64,000 nucleotides of DNA from Stenotrophomonas indicatrix (GCF_002750975.1 NZ_PEJS01000001.1:2604001-2668000), one strand, 5' to 3'. Shown: positions 1 through 9,122, counted from the first letter of the stretch. Made by a program: numbers and translations. The notes: generated by a model from the letters alone, not told the origin.

Positions 1-414
1 GCACAGGCGCTGCAGGCGCAGATCGCCATCGCCCGCGAGGCTGCCGGCCAGCCGTCGCACGCACCGGCCGCCGCCCCCGCGCTGCTGCAGGTACGTGTGC
101 AGCTGCCCGCATCGTTGAAAGCGGGTGACTGGCCTGCCAGCACCCAGGTCTTCGTGCTGGCGCGCGCGGTGGGCGGCCCGCCGATGCCGGTGGCTGCACG
201 CAAGCTGCCGCTGGCCGGCTTCCCTGCAACGGTCGGCCTCGGCGACGGCGACAGCCCGATGCCGACGGCACCGTTGTCGGCACATCGCGAAGTGGAAGTA
301 CTGGCGCGCATTTCGCGCAGCGGCAGCGCCAACCGCAGCGAAGACGACCTGCAGACCGCCCCGGTCAAGGTCAGCCTGCCGCATGACGGTGTGGTTGAGC
401 TGCAGTTCCCGTAA
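1..414 (+). CDS. ccmI: Cytochrome c biogenesis protein CcmI, C-terminal part
   Basis: The reading frame is open from the first base and stops at 412-414, so only the C-terminal 137 residues are present. They match the periplasmic C-terminal domain of CcmI/CycH, which presents apocytochrome c to the heme ligation machinery: a beta-rich segment with VFVLARAVGGPPMPVAARK, LPATV-like and REVEVLARISRSG blocks. The preceding Ala-rich stretch (AREAAGQPSHAPAAAPA) looks like the linker after the TPR domain. The 5' part lies outside the window. The family call is based on recognised motifs. Confidence 0.75.
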   Translation, partial: AQALQAQIAIAREAAGQPSHAPAAAPALLQVRVQLPASLKAGDWPASTQVFVLARAVGGPPMPVAARKLPLAGFPATVGLGDGDSPMPTAPLSAHREVEVLARISRSGSANRSEDDLQTAPVKVSLPHDGVVELQFP

Positions 415-435
415 CGTACACGCACCGCTGCGCTC

Positions 436-496
436 GCCGGGCATGGCCCGGCGCTACCCACGCGCACCACCGGTAGCGCCGGGCCATGCCCGGCGG
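436..496. repeat. SMAG-like GTAG palindrome pair
   Basis: Two inverted copies of a GTAG-tipped hairpin face each other: 436-458 (GCCGGGC/GCCCGGC stem ending in CTACC) and 473-496 (GTAG followed by the same stem). This is the layout of the SMAG dimers known from Stenotrophomonas maltophilia. The pair sits between ccmI and metX, both on the plus strand. Confidence 0.8.
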
Positions 497-555
497 ATTC
501 ACGCTCAGCCCGTTGACGGAAACCAGCGTGTCGTCAGCTGCACACGCCGCCCCGC

Positions 556-561
556 TAGAAT
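556..561 (+). promoter_or_regulatory. Probable -10 box of metX, placing the start at or next to the start codon
   Basis: TAGAAT ends 6 bases before the metX ATG at 568. With the usual 6-7 base distance transcription would begin at about the first base of the ORF, giving a leaderless mRNA. No convincing -35 box is seen, and there is no Shine-Dalgarno sequence. Confidence 0.4.
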
Positions 562-567
562 GCCCAC

Positions 568-1680
568 ATGACCGAATTCATTCCGCCTGGCACCCGCTTC
601 CATGCCCTGCCCTCGCCGTTCCCATGCAAACGCGGCGGCGCGCTGCATGGCGCCCGTGTGGCGTATGAGACCTGGGGTGCGCTGGACGCAGACGCCAGCA
701 ACGCGATCCTGATCGTCACCGGCCTGTCGCCGGATGCGCATGCCGCGGCCAACGAAGCCAACCCTGCGCCAGGCTGGTGGGAGGCCATGCTCGGCCCCGG
801 CAAACCGATCGATACCGACCGCTGGTTCGTGGTCTGCGTGAATTCGCTGGGCAGCTGCAAGGGGTCCACCGGCCCGGCCTCGATCAATCCGGCCACCGGC
901 GAGCTGTATCGCCTGGATTTTCCGGAACTGTCGATCGAAGACGGCGCACGCGCAGCAATCGACGTGGTGCGCGCACTGGGCATCGAGCAGCTCGCCTGCG
1001 TGATCGGCAATTCGATGGGCGGGATGACGGCGCTGGCGGTGTTGCTGCTGCACCCGGGCATCGCCCGCAGCCATATCAACATTTCCGGCAGCGCGCAGGC
1101 CCTGCCTTTCTCGATCGCCATCCGTTCGCTGCAGCGCGAAGCGATCCGCCTGGACCCGCGCTGGAACGGTGGCCACTACGACAATGAGGCATACCCGGAA
1201 TCGGGCATGCGCATGGCACGCAAGCTGGGCGTGATCACCTACCGCTCGGCGCTGGAATGGGATGGCCGCTTCGGTCGCGTGCGGCTGGATTCAGACCAGA
1301 CCGACGATGATCCATTCGGCCTGGAATTCCAGGTCGAGAGCTATCTGGAAGGCCATGCACGCCGGTTCGTGCGCTTCTTCGATCCGAACTGCTATCTGTA
1401 CCTGAGCCGCTCGATGGACTGGTTCGATCTGGCCGAGTATGGCGATGGTGATGTGCTGGCCGGACTGGCCAGCATCCGCGTCGGCAAGGCACTGGCGATC
1501 GGCGCCAACACCGACATCCTGTTCCCTGTACAGCAGCAGCAACAGGTCGCCGATGGCCTGCGCGCTGGTGGCGCGGACGCGCGTTTCATCGGCCTGGAAT
1601 CGCCCCAGGGTCATGACGCGTTCCTGGTCGACTTCGAACGTTTCGGCCCGGCCGTGCGCGGCTTCCTCGACGAACTGTAG
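568..1680 (+). CDS. metX: MetX-family acyltransferase, probably serine O-succinyltransferase
   Basis: A 370-residue alpha/beta-hydrolase of the MetX family, of normal length. The nucleophile elbow GNSMGG (Ser149), the acid in NTDILFP (Asp316) and the base in QGHDAFLVD (His349) complete the catalytic triad. Family members in Xanthomonas and relatives are assigned as serine O-succinyltransferases feeding cysteine synthesis, not homoserine acetyltransferases. The oxyanion-side loop here reads VNSLGSCKGSTGP, where classical homoserine acetyltransferases have GGCQGTTGP, which favours that assignment. The symbol is the family one. The DUF1294 gene starts on the last base of this stop codon, so the two are probably translated together. 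The substrate is inferred, not shown. Confidence 0.85.
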   Translation: MTEFIPPGTRFHALPSPFPCKRGGALHGARVAYETWGALDADASNAILIVTGLSPDAHAAANEANPAPGWWEAMLGPGKPIDTDRWFVVCVNSLGSCKGSTGPASINPATGELYRLDFPELSIEDGARAAIDVVRALGIEQLACVIGNSMGGMTALAVLLLHPGIARSHINISGSAQALPFSIAIRSLQREAIRLDPRWNGGHYDNEAYPESGMRMARKLGVITYRSALEWDGRFGRVRLDSDQTDDDPFGLEFQVESYLEGHARRFVRFFDPNCYLYLSRSMDWFDLAEYGDGDVLAGLASIRVGKALAIGANTDILFPVQQQQQVADGLRAGGADARFIGLESPQGHDAFLVDFERFGPAVRGFLDEL

Positions 1681-2024
1681 TGGCGTGGCGGCGCAACCTC
1701 GCACTGGCCGCGCTCGGTTCGTTGATCGGCTTGACCGCAACCGGCGTGTTTCCGCTCTGGCTGGGCGCATGGTGCGTGCTGGTCAGTGCGGTGTCGTTCG
1801 GCCTGTATGGGCACGACAAGCGCGCCGCGCAGCGAAAACAGCAGAGGACGCCCGAACGCACGCTGCAGCTGCTGGCCTTTGCCGGCGGCTGGCCCGGCGC
1901 GCTGCTCGGCCAGGCGCTGTTCCGCCATAAACATCGCAAGGCGCCGTTCCAGGGGGTGTTCTGGTTATGCGTGCTGGCCAACGTGGCCTCGATCGCGGTG
2001 ATGCTGCGCGCGTTTTCGCGGTAG
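1680..2024 (+). CDS. DUF1294 small membrane protein
   Basis: 114 residues starting at GTG 1680, which overlaps the metX stop by one base. The sequence shows two N-terminal membrane segments (about residues 5-22 and 26-42), the family signature HDKRAAQRKQQRTPE, then LAFAGGWPGALLGQ and FRHKHRKAPFQ, and a final membrane segment. This is the DUF1294 pattern. The function of the family is unknown. The tight coupling to metX suggests co-expression but does not show a functional link. Confidence 0.75.
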   Translation: MAWRRNLALAALGSLIGLTATGVFPLWLGAWCVLVSAVSFGLYGHDKRAAQRKQQRTPERTLQLLAFAGGWPGALLGQALFRHKHRKAPFQGVFWLCVLANVASIAVMLRAFSR

Positions 2025-2030
2025 CTGCCC

Positions 2031-2079
2031 TGTAGATCCACGCCACGCGTGTAGATGCCGACCAAGGTCGGCATCTACC
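2031..2079. repeat. SMAG-like GTAG hairpins in a tail-to-tail gap; one supplies the cydC stop codon
   Basis: A partial unit (2031-2050, GTAGATCCACGCC...) runs into a full palindrome at 2051-2079 with arms GTAGATGCCGACC and GGTCGGCATCTAC. The gap separates the convergent DUF1294 and cydC genes. The cydC stop codon (TAG, 2077 to 2075) is the TAG of the palindrome's terminal GTAG. Confidence 0.8.
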
Positions 2080-3754
2080 GAAGCGGTTCGCGGACCAGCA
2101 CCCCGTCCACCAACCGGTACTGCACATCCACCACACCCGCGGGCAGGTCATCGTGGGTGATCATCAGCAGGCTGCGCCCTTCCAGCAGTGCTGGCAGGTC
2201 CTGCAGCAGCGCGCGCGCGGTATCCACGTCCAGGCCTTCGGTGGGCTCATCCACCAGCAGGATCGGCGCATTGCGCAGCAGCGCGCGGGCCAGCGCCAGG
2301 CGACGTGCCTGGCCGGCCGACATCGTTGCGCCGTTCTCGCCCACCCACGCCTGCAGGCCGCCGTTGCGCTCGGCCCATTCACCCAGCCGTACCCGTTGCA
2401 GCACCGCCCACAACGCTTCGTCGCTGGCCTCGGGATCGCCCAGCCGCAGGTTCGCGGCCACGCTGCCGGCAAACACCGGCGCGTTCTGCGGCAGCCACGC
2501 CAGGTGCCGGTGCCAGTCGGCCTGGGCGACATCGCGCAGGTCCTGGCCACCGTAGGTCAGCCGCCCTTGCTGCGGATCCCACAGACGCAGCAGCAGGCTC
2601 GACAAGGTGGTCTTGCCGCTGCCGCTGTCGCCACGGATGGCGATGCGCTCGCCCGGTGCCAGCGTCAGCTGCAGGCCACGCAGCACCGGCCGTGCGACGC
2701 CCGGCCACTGGAAGTGCACATCGTCCCAATGCACGGTCGCCGCCGGCGCCAGCGGCTGCGGCGACACCGGCTCCTGCACCGAAGGTGCCTGCTCGACGAT
2801 GCCCTGCAGGCGCGCGGCCGCAATGCGGCCCGATTGCAGCGACTGCCAGGCCAGGCCCATGCCCGCCCACAGTTCGATCATCGCCACGGTCAGGAACACC
2901 AGCCCGGCGGCCATTTCCGGCGCGATGCGCTGTTGTTCGGCCGCATGCAGCGCCAGTGCCAGCATCGCCACCAGGCCGAGCCCGGCCAGCACACCATGCA
3001 GCGTTGATGCAGCGATCAGCCGCAGGCGTCGACGACGATCGCGCGAGGCCACCTGCTTGGCCGCCACCCGCACCTTCAACTGCCAGGCATTGCCAGCGTT
3101 GAGCGCGGCCAGATCAGCCGCCCCCTCCAGCCCCTCGAATGCCGCCGTGCGCAACGCTGCGCGATGTGCGGCGCGGTCGGCCTCTTCGCTGTCATGGCCC
3201 CTCACGCCCAGCCACGGCACGCCAATGCCGATCAGCAACGCCAGTACCGCCAGCAGCACCGCTGCCGATGGCAGGATCAACGCTGCCGAGCCCACGCCCA
3301 CCAACGTCAACGCGCCCAGCGCCAGCAACGGGCCGATGGCACGCACCAGCAGGCCATCGATTTCGCCGATGTCACCCAGCAGCCGCGCCAGCAGATCGCC
3401 GGTGCGGGTTGCACCCAGCCGTGCCGGGGCCAGTGGCAGCGCGCGGCGGAAGAACCATACGCGCAGGTCGCGGGCGATGCGCAGGGTGGCGTCATGCCCC
3501 ACCAGCTTTTCGAAGTAGCGCGATGCGATGCGCGCCATGGTCAGGCCGCGGATGCCGGCCGACGGAGTGAAGAAATTGAAGCCCTGGCCAAGGCCCGCTG
3601 CACCGGCCAGCGCTGCAGCAGTGAGGAAGCCACCAGACAGGCCCAGCAGGGCGGTGCCGGCCAGCATCGTGGTCCACAGCAGCAGCACTGCCAGCAGCAG
3701 GCGCGGGCGATGACGCAGGAATACCGTGCGCAGCGAATCGGCAGAGCGGCTCAT
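2075..3754 (-). CDS. cydC: Thiol reductant ABC exporter subunit CydC
   Basis: 559 residues, an ABC half-transporter: six predicted membrane helices in the first ~310 residues, then a nucleotide-binding domain with Walker A GDSGSGKT (about residue 375), signature MSAGQARR (about 476) and Walker B ILLVDEPTEG. With CydD it exports glutathione/cysteine to the periplasm, needed for assembly of cytochrome bd oxidase. Its ATG overlaps the cydD stop by four bases (ATGA), so the two are one operon. The last codon runs into a GTAG repeat, which provides the stop. Confidence 0.93.
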   Translation of the reverse strand: MSRSADSLRTVFLRHRPRLLLAVLLLWTTMLAGTALLGLSGGFLTAAALAGAAGLGQGFNFFTPSAGIRGLTMARIASRYFEKLVGHDATLRIARDLRVWFFRRALPLAPARLGATRTGDLLARLLGDIGEIDGLLVRAIGPLLALGALTLVGVGSAALILPSAAVLLAVLALLIGIGVPWLGVRGHDSEEADRAAHRAALRTAAFEGLEGAADLAALNAGNAWQLKVRVAAKQVASRDRRRRLRLIAASTLHGVLAGLGLVAMLALALHAAEQQRIAPEMAAGLVFLTVAMIELWAGMGLAWQSLQSGRIAAARLQGIVEQAPSVQEPVSPQPLAPAATVHWDDVHFQWPGVARPVLRGLQLTLAPGERIAIRGDSGSGKTTLSSLLLRLWDPQQGRLTYGGQDLRDVAQADWHRHLAWLPQNAPVFAGSVAANLRLGDPEASDEALWAVLQRVRLGEWAERNGGLQAWVGENGATMSAGQARRLALARALLRNAPILLVDEPTEGLDVDTARALLQDLPALLEGRSLLMITHDDLPAGVVDVQYRLVDGVLVREPLR

Positions 3755-5496
3755 GCGCGTACCGCCTGCGCCGGCTCAACCAGGCGCCCTTCGGGCAACA
3801 GCAGGCAGCGGTCGGCCCAGGCGATCACCGCCGGGCTGTGGGTGGCCACCACCACGCTGCGTCCGCGCGCATAGGCGGCCAGGCTGCGCAGCAGCGCTGC
3901 TTCGGTTTCGGCATCGAGAAACGCGGTCGGCTCGTCCAGCAGCAGCACCTGCGGATCGCGCAGCAGCAGGCGCGCCAGGCCGATGCGGCGTGCTTCGCCA
4001 CCGGACAGGCCAAAGCCGCGCTCGCCGATCAGCGTATCCAGCCCCTGCGGCAGGCGCTGTGCGAACTGCAGCACCTGGGCGGCTTCGGCAACGGCGCGCA
4101 GGCGCGCGTCGCTGGCACCGGGATCGGCCAGGCGCAGGTTCTCGGCGATGGTGCCGTGGAACAGATAGGGACGCTGGCTGGCATAGGCCACCTGCAGCCC
4201 CGGCCGCAGCTGCACCCGGCCAGCACGCGGCGGCAGCCAACCGGCCAGCGCTTCCAGCAACGTGCTCTTGCCGCTGCCACTGGGGCCGACCAGGGCCAGA
4301 CGCTGGCCCGGTTCCAGCTGCAGGTCCAGGTTCTGCAGCACATCGTGCGCAGCGCCCAACGGACGCAATACCAGACCGTGCGCCTGCAGTGGCGGCAACG
4401 CGGCCTCGGCAGGCTCCGGCGTCAGCGGCACAGTGCCGTCGATTGTGCTGGCCTCCTCTTCCGGCAGCGCCTGCAGCAGGCGCTCCACCTCGGCGGCGGC
4501 GGCCAGTGCATTGGCACGGTCGTGATAGTGCGCGGCCAGGCGCCGCAACGGCGCGTAGAACTCCGGTGCCAGCAGCAGGCAGAACAGGCCCGCCCCCAGC
4601 GTCGGCACGGTCGCATGCAGCGACATCAGGCCCAGATAGCTCAGGCCCAGATACAACGCGACCATCGCCACGCTGACCGAGGCAAAGAATTCCAGCACGG
4701 TGGACGACAGGAAGGCGATGCGCAGCACCTTCATCGTGCGCACGCGCACACCTTCGGCCGCGGCCTCGATGCCGGCCAGTTCGGCTTCCCCACGGCCATA
4801 CAGGCGCAGCAGGCCCAGGCCCTTGATGCGATCGGCGAAGTGCCCGCTCATCCGCGCCAGCTCGCCCAGCTGCGCGCGCCCGGCGGCTTCGGCGCCCCAG
4901 CCCACCAGCATCATGAAAAAAGGCACCAGCGGTGCAGTGAGCAGCAGGATCAGTGCAACCACCCAATCGACCCAGGCCACAGCAGCCAGGATCAACAACG
5001 GCACCACCACCACTTCGGTGCGCACCGGCAGGAAACCACTGTAGTAGTTCTCGATCGCATCGCCGTGATGCAGCATCAACTCGCCCAGTTCACCGGTACG
5101 GCGCTGCCGCAGCCACAATGGGCCGTGCCCGAGCAGACGCGCGAAGACACGCTCGCGCAGGGACAGGCGTGCGGCATCGGCAACGTCACCGGCCGCAGCC
5201 TGGGTGGCACTGCCCAGCAGGGTGCGCACGACAAGGATCACCGCCAACGCGGCCAGCACCGGCAGGCCCTGGGCCAGCGGCACTTGCTCGACCAGCACCT
5301 GCTGCACCAGCCAGGCGATGGCGGCAGCTTGAGCGATCAACAGCGCACCGGACACGCTGATGCACAGCGACGCCAGCCGCTGCCGCCCCTTCGCGGCACG
5401 GGCCAGATCGGCCAGCCAGGCGGTACGCGCACGCCGCAGGCGGGTCGATTCTTCATCCCGATCAGGGGCGTCAGCGGTCGGTTCGGCAGCGCTCAA
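3751..5496 (-). CDS. cydD: Thiol reductant ABC exporter subunit CydD
   Basis: 581 residues. An N-terminal ABC-exporter membrane domain is followed by a nucleotide-binding domain with Walker A GPSGSGKST (about residue 403), signature LSGGEARR (about 494) and Walker B VLLLDEPTAF. It is the heterodimer partner of CydC. The likely start is TTG at 5496 with a weak AAGAG upstream; no ATG fits the conserved N-terminus. Divergent from cydABX, so the exporter and the oxidase it serves share one intergenic control region. Confidence 0.92.
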   Translation of the reverse strand: MSAAEPTADAPDRDEESTRLRRARTAWLADLARAAKGRQRLASLCISVSGALLIAQAAAIAWLVQQVLVEQVPLAQGLPVLAALAVILVVRTLLGSATQAAAGDVADAARLSLRERVFARLLGHGPLWLRQRRTGELGELMLHHGDAIENYYSGFLPVRTEVVVVPLLILAAVAWVDWVVALILLLTAPLVPFFMMLVGWGAEAAGRAQLGELARMSGHFADRIKGLGLLRLYGRGEAELAGIEAAAEGVRVRTMKVLRIAFLSSTVLEFFASVSVAMVALYLGLSYLGLMSLHATVPTLGAGLFCLLLAPEFYAPLRRLAAHYHDRANALAAAAEVERLLQALPEEEASTIDGTVPLTPEPAEAALPPLQAHGLVLRPLGAAHDVLQNLDLQLEPGQRLALVGPSGSGKSTLLEALAGWLPPRAGRVQLRPGLQVAYASQRPYLFHGTIAENLRLADPGASDARLRAVAEAAQVLQFAQRLPQGLDTLIGERGFGLSGGEARRIGLARLLLRDPQVLLLDEPTAFLDAETEAALLRSLAAYARGRSVVVATHSPAVIAWADRCLLLPEGRLVEPAQAVRA

Positions 5497-5620
5497 GGCT
5501 CTTCACAGGCAGCAGGGGGATGGACGGCATTGTAGGCGCAGGCAACAGCCTTCCCCTGCGGCCGGCGGTCGCAGTCTTCATCGGGTTGGCATACGATCCT
5601 CCTGAATACCTGTTCATACA

Positions 5621-5634
5621 TTGATCTGGATCAA
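5621..5634. promoter_or_regulatory. Perfect FNR/Anr-type operator between cydD and cydA
   Basis: TTGATCTGGATCAA is an exact match to the FNR consensus TTGAT-N4-ATCAA. It lies 90 bp upstream of cydA and about 125 bp upstream of cydD, inside the shared divergent region. Oxygen-limitation control of the bd oxidase and its assembly exporter is the obvious reading. The regulator itself is not in this window. Confidence 0.8.
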
Positions 5635-5724
5635 GGCTGTTTGAAGTAGTCGGTCACATCATTCACCCCGTAGACCACCCTTCCCGCCACCTGCAACGGC
5701 ACTATCCAACGAGGTAGCCAGGCC

Positions 5725-7308
5725 ATGATTGATCAGACAGTCGTAGAACTGTCGCGGCTGCAATTCGCTCTGACCGCGATGTACCACTTCCTATTCGTAC
5801 CGCTCACGCTTGGCCTGTCCTTCATGGTGGCCATCATGGAAAGCGTGTACGTCATGACCCGCAAGCAGGTCTGGCGGCAGATGACCCTGTTCTGGGGCAC
5901 CCTGTTCGGCATCAACTTCGCCATCGGCGTGGCCACCGGCCTGGTGATGGAGTTCCAGTTCGGCATGAACTGGTCGTACTACAGTCACTACGTGGGTGAC
6001 ATCTTCGGGGCGCCGCTGGCCATCGAAGGCCTGATGGCGTTCTTCCTGGAAGCGACCTTCATCGGCCTGTTCTTCTTCGGCTGGAAGCGCCTGAGCCCGG
6101 TCAAGCACCTCACCGTGACCTGGCTGATGGCGCTGGGCACCAACCTGTCGGCGGTGTGGATCCTGATCGCCAACGGCTGGATGCAGAACCCGACCGGTGC
6201 GGTGTTCAACCCCGAAACCATGCGCATGGAAGTGGTCGACTTCGCCGCGGTGCTGCTGAACCCGGTGGCGCAGGCCAAGTTCGTGCACACCGTCAGTGCC
6301 GGTTACGTGACCGGTGCGATCTTCGTGATGTCCATCAGCGCCCTGTACCTGCTGCGCAACAAGCACAGGGACATGGCCCGCCGTTCGTTCGCGGTCGCCG
6401 CAGCCTTCGGCCTGCTGTCCTCGCTGTCGGTGGTGGTGCTGGGTGACGAGAGCGGCTATGCCGCCAGCGAGCACCAGAAGATGAAGCTGGCGGCGATCGA
6501 AGCGATGTGGGAGACCGAGCGTGCGCCGGCCGACTTCACCGCCTTCGGCATTCCCAACCAGGACACCCACACCAACGACTACGCGATCAAGATCCCGTAC
6601 CTGATGGGCCTGATCGCCACCCGTTCGCTGGACCAGCCGATTCCGGGCATCCTGGAGCTGGTGGAGCGTGCGGAGCACCGCATCCGCGGTGGCCAGATCG
6701 CCTATGGCGCACTGGAACGGGTGAAGAAGGACAAGACCGATCTTGCAGCGCGTGAAATGTTCGATCGCCATTGGCAGGACCTCGGCCATGGCCTGCTGCT
6801 GAAGCGTTACCGCGAAGACATCCTCAACGCGACGCCGGAGGAAATCTCCAAGGCGGCGATGGATACCGTGCCGCGCGTGGCGCCGCTGTTCTGGACCTTC
6901 CGCATCATGGCCGGGCTGGGCTTCTACCTGATCGCCTTCTTCGCGCTGGCCTTCTATTTCTCGTGCCGCAACAACTTCCAGGACAAGCGCTGGTTCCTGA
7001 AGCTGGCGGTGTGGAGCCTGCCGGCGCCGTGGATCGCGATCGAATGCGGTTGGTTCGTGGCCGAGTACGGCCGCCAGCCGTGGGCGGTGGATGGCGTGCT
7101 GCCCACGTTCTACGCGGCATCGGGCCTGGCACTGCATGAAATCCTGACCACGCTGGCGGTGTTCACCAGCCTGTACACGGTGCTGCTGATCATCGAAATC
7201 AAGCTGATGCTGAAGGCGGTCCGCAAGGGCCCGGACGACATCCTGCCGACGCTGCAGGCCGACATCCGCCCTGTTTCCCCCAATGCCGTTGCCCCCGGCC
7301 AGGCCTGA
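5725..7308 (+). CDS. cydA: Cytochrome bd ubiquinol oxidase subunit I
   Basis: 527 residues with nine predicted membrane helices. Heme ligands are recognisable: His21 in TAMYHFLFVPL, His188 in KFVHTVSAG, and the conserved GRQPW motif at about residues 449-453. The length is close to E. coli CydA. It oxidises quinol and reduces oxygen with high affinity at the cytoplasmic membrane. First gene of cydABX, downstream of the FNR-type site. Confidence 0.96.
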   Translation: MIDQTVVELSRLQFALTAMYHFLFVPLTLGLSFMVAIMESVYVMTRKQVWRQMTLFWGTLFGINFAIGVATGLVMEFQFGMNWSYYSHYVGDIFGAPLAIEGLMAFFLEATFIGLFFFGWKRLSPVKHLTVTWLMALGTNLSAVWILIANGWMQNPTGAVFNPETMRMEVVDFAAVLLNPVAQAKFVHTVSAGYVTGAIFVMSISALYLLRNKHRDMARRSFAVAAAFGLLSSLSVVVLGDESGYAASEHQKMKLAAIEAMWETERAPADFTAFGIPNQDTHTNDYAIKIPYLMGLIATRSLDQPIPGILELVERAEHRIRGGQIAYGALERVKKDKTDLAAREMFDRHWQDLGHGLLLKRYREDILNATPEEISKAAMDTVPRVAPLFWTFRIMAGLGFYLIAFFALAFYFSCRNNFQDKRWFLKLAVWSLPAPWIAIECGWFVAEYGRQPWAVDGVLPTFYAASGLALHEILTTLAVFTSLYTVLLIIEIKLMLKAVRKGPDDILPTLQADIRPVSPNAVAPGQA

Positions 7309-7323
7309 GGCAGGAGAATCCAG

Positions 7324-8478
7324 ATGGAATTCATTGCACTTGATTACACCACGCTCCGCGTGATCTGGTGGCTGCTGCTCGGCATCCTGCTGGTCGGCTG
7401 GGCCGTCATGGATGGTTTCGACCTCGGCGTCGGCACGCTGCTGCCGTTCGTGGCAAAGACCGATGAAGAACGCCGGCTGGTGATCAACACCGTCGGCCCG
7501 GTCTGGGAAGGCAACCAGGTCTGGTTGGTGCTGGGTGGCGGCGCGATCTTCGCCGCATGGCCGCCGCTGTACGCGGTCAGCTTCTCCGGCTTCTACCTGG
7601 CGGTGTTTGCGATGCTGTTCGGGTTGATCCTGCGCCCGGTCGGCTTCAAGTACCGCAGCAAGCTGCCGTCCAAGCGCTGGCGCGACAACTGGGACCGCGT
7701 GCTGTTCGTCGGTGGCCTGCTGCCGGGCCTGATTGCCGGCGTCGCGGTGGGCAACGTGCTGCTGGGTGTGCCGTTCCACTTCGATGACACCCTGCGCGTG
7801 ACCTACACCGGTTCGTTCTTCGGCCTGCTCACGCCGTTCGCGCTCATCGCCGGCCTGATCAGCGTGGCCATGCTGGTGTCGCACGGTGCGGCCATGCTGG
7901 TGCTGAAGACCGACGGCCCGGTGGCCGAACGTGCAGCGCGCTATGGCAGCATCGCCGCCATCATCAGCTTCGTGCTGTTCGCCGCTGCCGGCGCCTGGGT
8001 GGCCTTCGGCCTGCCGGGCTACCAGATCACTTCGCAGGTGGTGACCGACGGGCCAACCAATCCGCTGCTGAAGACCGCCGAACTGGGGTCCGCCGCAGGT
8101 GGCTGGCTGCGCAACTACAGCAGCATGCCGGCAACGCTGGTATTCCCGGTGCTGGGCCTGCTGGGTGCGCTTGCCAGCGCGGTGCTGCTGCGCGCACGTC
8201 GTGGCGGCCTGGCCTTCATCGCCTCGGGCGCGTCCATTGCCGGCATCATCCTCACCGTCGGCTTTGCGATCTTCCCGTTCCTGCTGCCGTCCTCCAGCCA
8301 GCCCACCTCCAGCCTGACCGTCTGGGACAGTTCGTCCAGCCACCTCACGCTGTGGGTCATGCTGCTGGCCACGGCCATCTTCCTGCCGATCATCCTCGCC
8401 TACACCACCTGGGTGTACCGCGTGCTGAAGGGCAAGACGACGGTCGAGGACATGGACGACAACCCCAACGCGTACTGA
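7324..8478 (+). CDS. cydB: Cytochrome bd ubiquinol oxidase subunit II
   Basis: 384 residues, nearly all membrane helices. It has the typical start (LRVIWWLLLGILLVGWAVMD) and WEGNQVWLVLGGGAIFAAWP. Subunit II supports heme binding in CydA and completes the bd oxidase. It follows cydA by 15 bp with a GGAG-type ribosome binding site. Confidence 0.96.
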   Translation: MEFIALDYTTLRVIWWLLLGILLVGWAVMDGFDLGVGTLLPFVAKTDEERRLVINTVGPVWEGNQVWLVLGGGAIFAAWPPLYAVSFSGFYLAVFAMLFGLILRPVGFKYRSKLPSKRWRDNWDRVLFVGGLLPGLIAGVAVGNVLLGVPFHFDDTLRVTYTGSFFGLLTPFALIAGLISVAMLVSHGAAMLVLKTDGPVAERAARYGSIAAIISFVLFAAAGAWVAFGLPGYQITSQVVTDGPTNPLLKTAELGSAAGGWLRNYSSMPATLVFPVLGLLGALASAVLLRARRGGLAFIASGASIAGIILTVGFAIFPFLLPSSSQPTSSLTVWDSSSSHLTLWVMLLATAIFLPIILAYTTWVYRVLKGKTTVEDMDDNPNAY

Positions 8479-8532
8479 TTGCCCGTGTGCCGGCCCAGGG
8501 TCGGCACACCCCTCGCACACAGGAGATTGACC

Positions 8533-8646
8533 ATGTGGTATTTCGCTTGGATTCTCGGCGCCGGCCTGGCTTCGGTCGTGGCCATCCTCAACGGGATGTG
8601 GTTCGAAGCGCGCGAAAGCGCCCGCGCCGACAAGGAAGTGCGTTGA
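8533..8646 (+). CDS. cydX: Cytochrome bd-I oxidase small subunit CydX
   Basis: A 37-residue protein: one membrane helix starting MWYFAWILGAGLA, then NGMWFEA and a charged tail. This is the CydX/YbgT family, which binds CydA and stabilises the heme site. AGGAG lies 8 bases before the ATG. Third gene of cydABX; the operon is followed by the tRNA-Pro promoter. Confidence 0.92.
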   Translation: MWYFAWILGAGLASVVAILNGMWFEARESARADKEVR

Positions 8647-8661
8647 AACTGTAAAAAAGGG

Positions 8662-8690
8662 TTGCCGATACGGCCTTCACACCGTATTCT
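8662..8690 (+). promoter_or_regulatory. Promoter of tRNA-Pro copy 1
   Basis: TTGCCG (8662-8667) and TATTCT (8685-8690) are separated by exactly 17 bp and lie 12 bases before the tRNA 5' end, a standard sigma-70 arrangement. Confidence 0.75.
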
Positions 8691-8702
8691 TGGCGGCTCC
8701 TT

Positions 8703-8779
<77 letters not shown>

Positions 8780-8796
8780 CTTCGGTGGTCGCATTG

Positions 8797-8826
8797 AAGC
8801 CTGGTGAAGTCTTCCAGGCTTTTTTG
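8797..8826 (+). terminator. Intrinsic terminator after tRNA-Pro copy 1
   Basis: AAGCCTGG and CCAGGCTT form an 8-bp stem followed by a T-run. Confidence 0.8.
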
Positions 8827-8875
8827 TTCCCGCAGGAGTCGCTGCCACGGCAGCGAAGCAGAACGGCCTTCCCCC

Positions 8876-8904
8876 TTGCCGCCATCGGGGGAAATGGCTA
8901 GAAT
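8876..8904 (+). promoter_or_regulatory. Promoter of tRNA-Pro copy 2
   Basis: TTGCCG (8876-8881), a 17-bp spacer and TAGAAT (8899-8904) match the copy 1 layout, so each tRNA is its own transcription unit. Confidence 0.75.
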
Positions 8905-8917
8905 AGGCGGCTCCCTT

Positions 8918-8994
<77 letters not shown>

Positions 8995-9011
8995 CTCCGG
9001 TGGTCACCAAG

Positions 9012-9047
9012 AAGCCTGGAAGACATCAGTGTCCTCCGGGTTTTTTT
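9012..9047 (+). terminator. Intrinsic terminator after tRNA-Pro copy 2
   Basis: The hairpin CCTGGAAGAC / GTCCTCCGGG with small internal mismatches is followed by seven T. It has diverged from the copy 1 terminator. Confidence 0.7.
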
Positions 9048-9122
9048 GTACCTGGAATCCGGAACACCCGGCTACGCCGCCATCAGCACATGCCGCCGGG
9101 GACCTGACCCGGCCCGGCCACG

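Noticed and set aside
3838-5535. A 565-codon plus-strand frame opposite cydD
   Set aside because: Antisense shadow of the ABC exporter with Gln/His-rich composition and no family features.
5791-8520. A 909-codon open frame on the minus strand opposite cydA and cydB
   Set aside because: It is the mirror of two clearly conserved genes, is very rich in His, Gln and Arg, has no recognisable domain and no ribosome binding site. Long antisense frames are common in GC-rich DNA.
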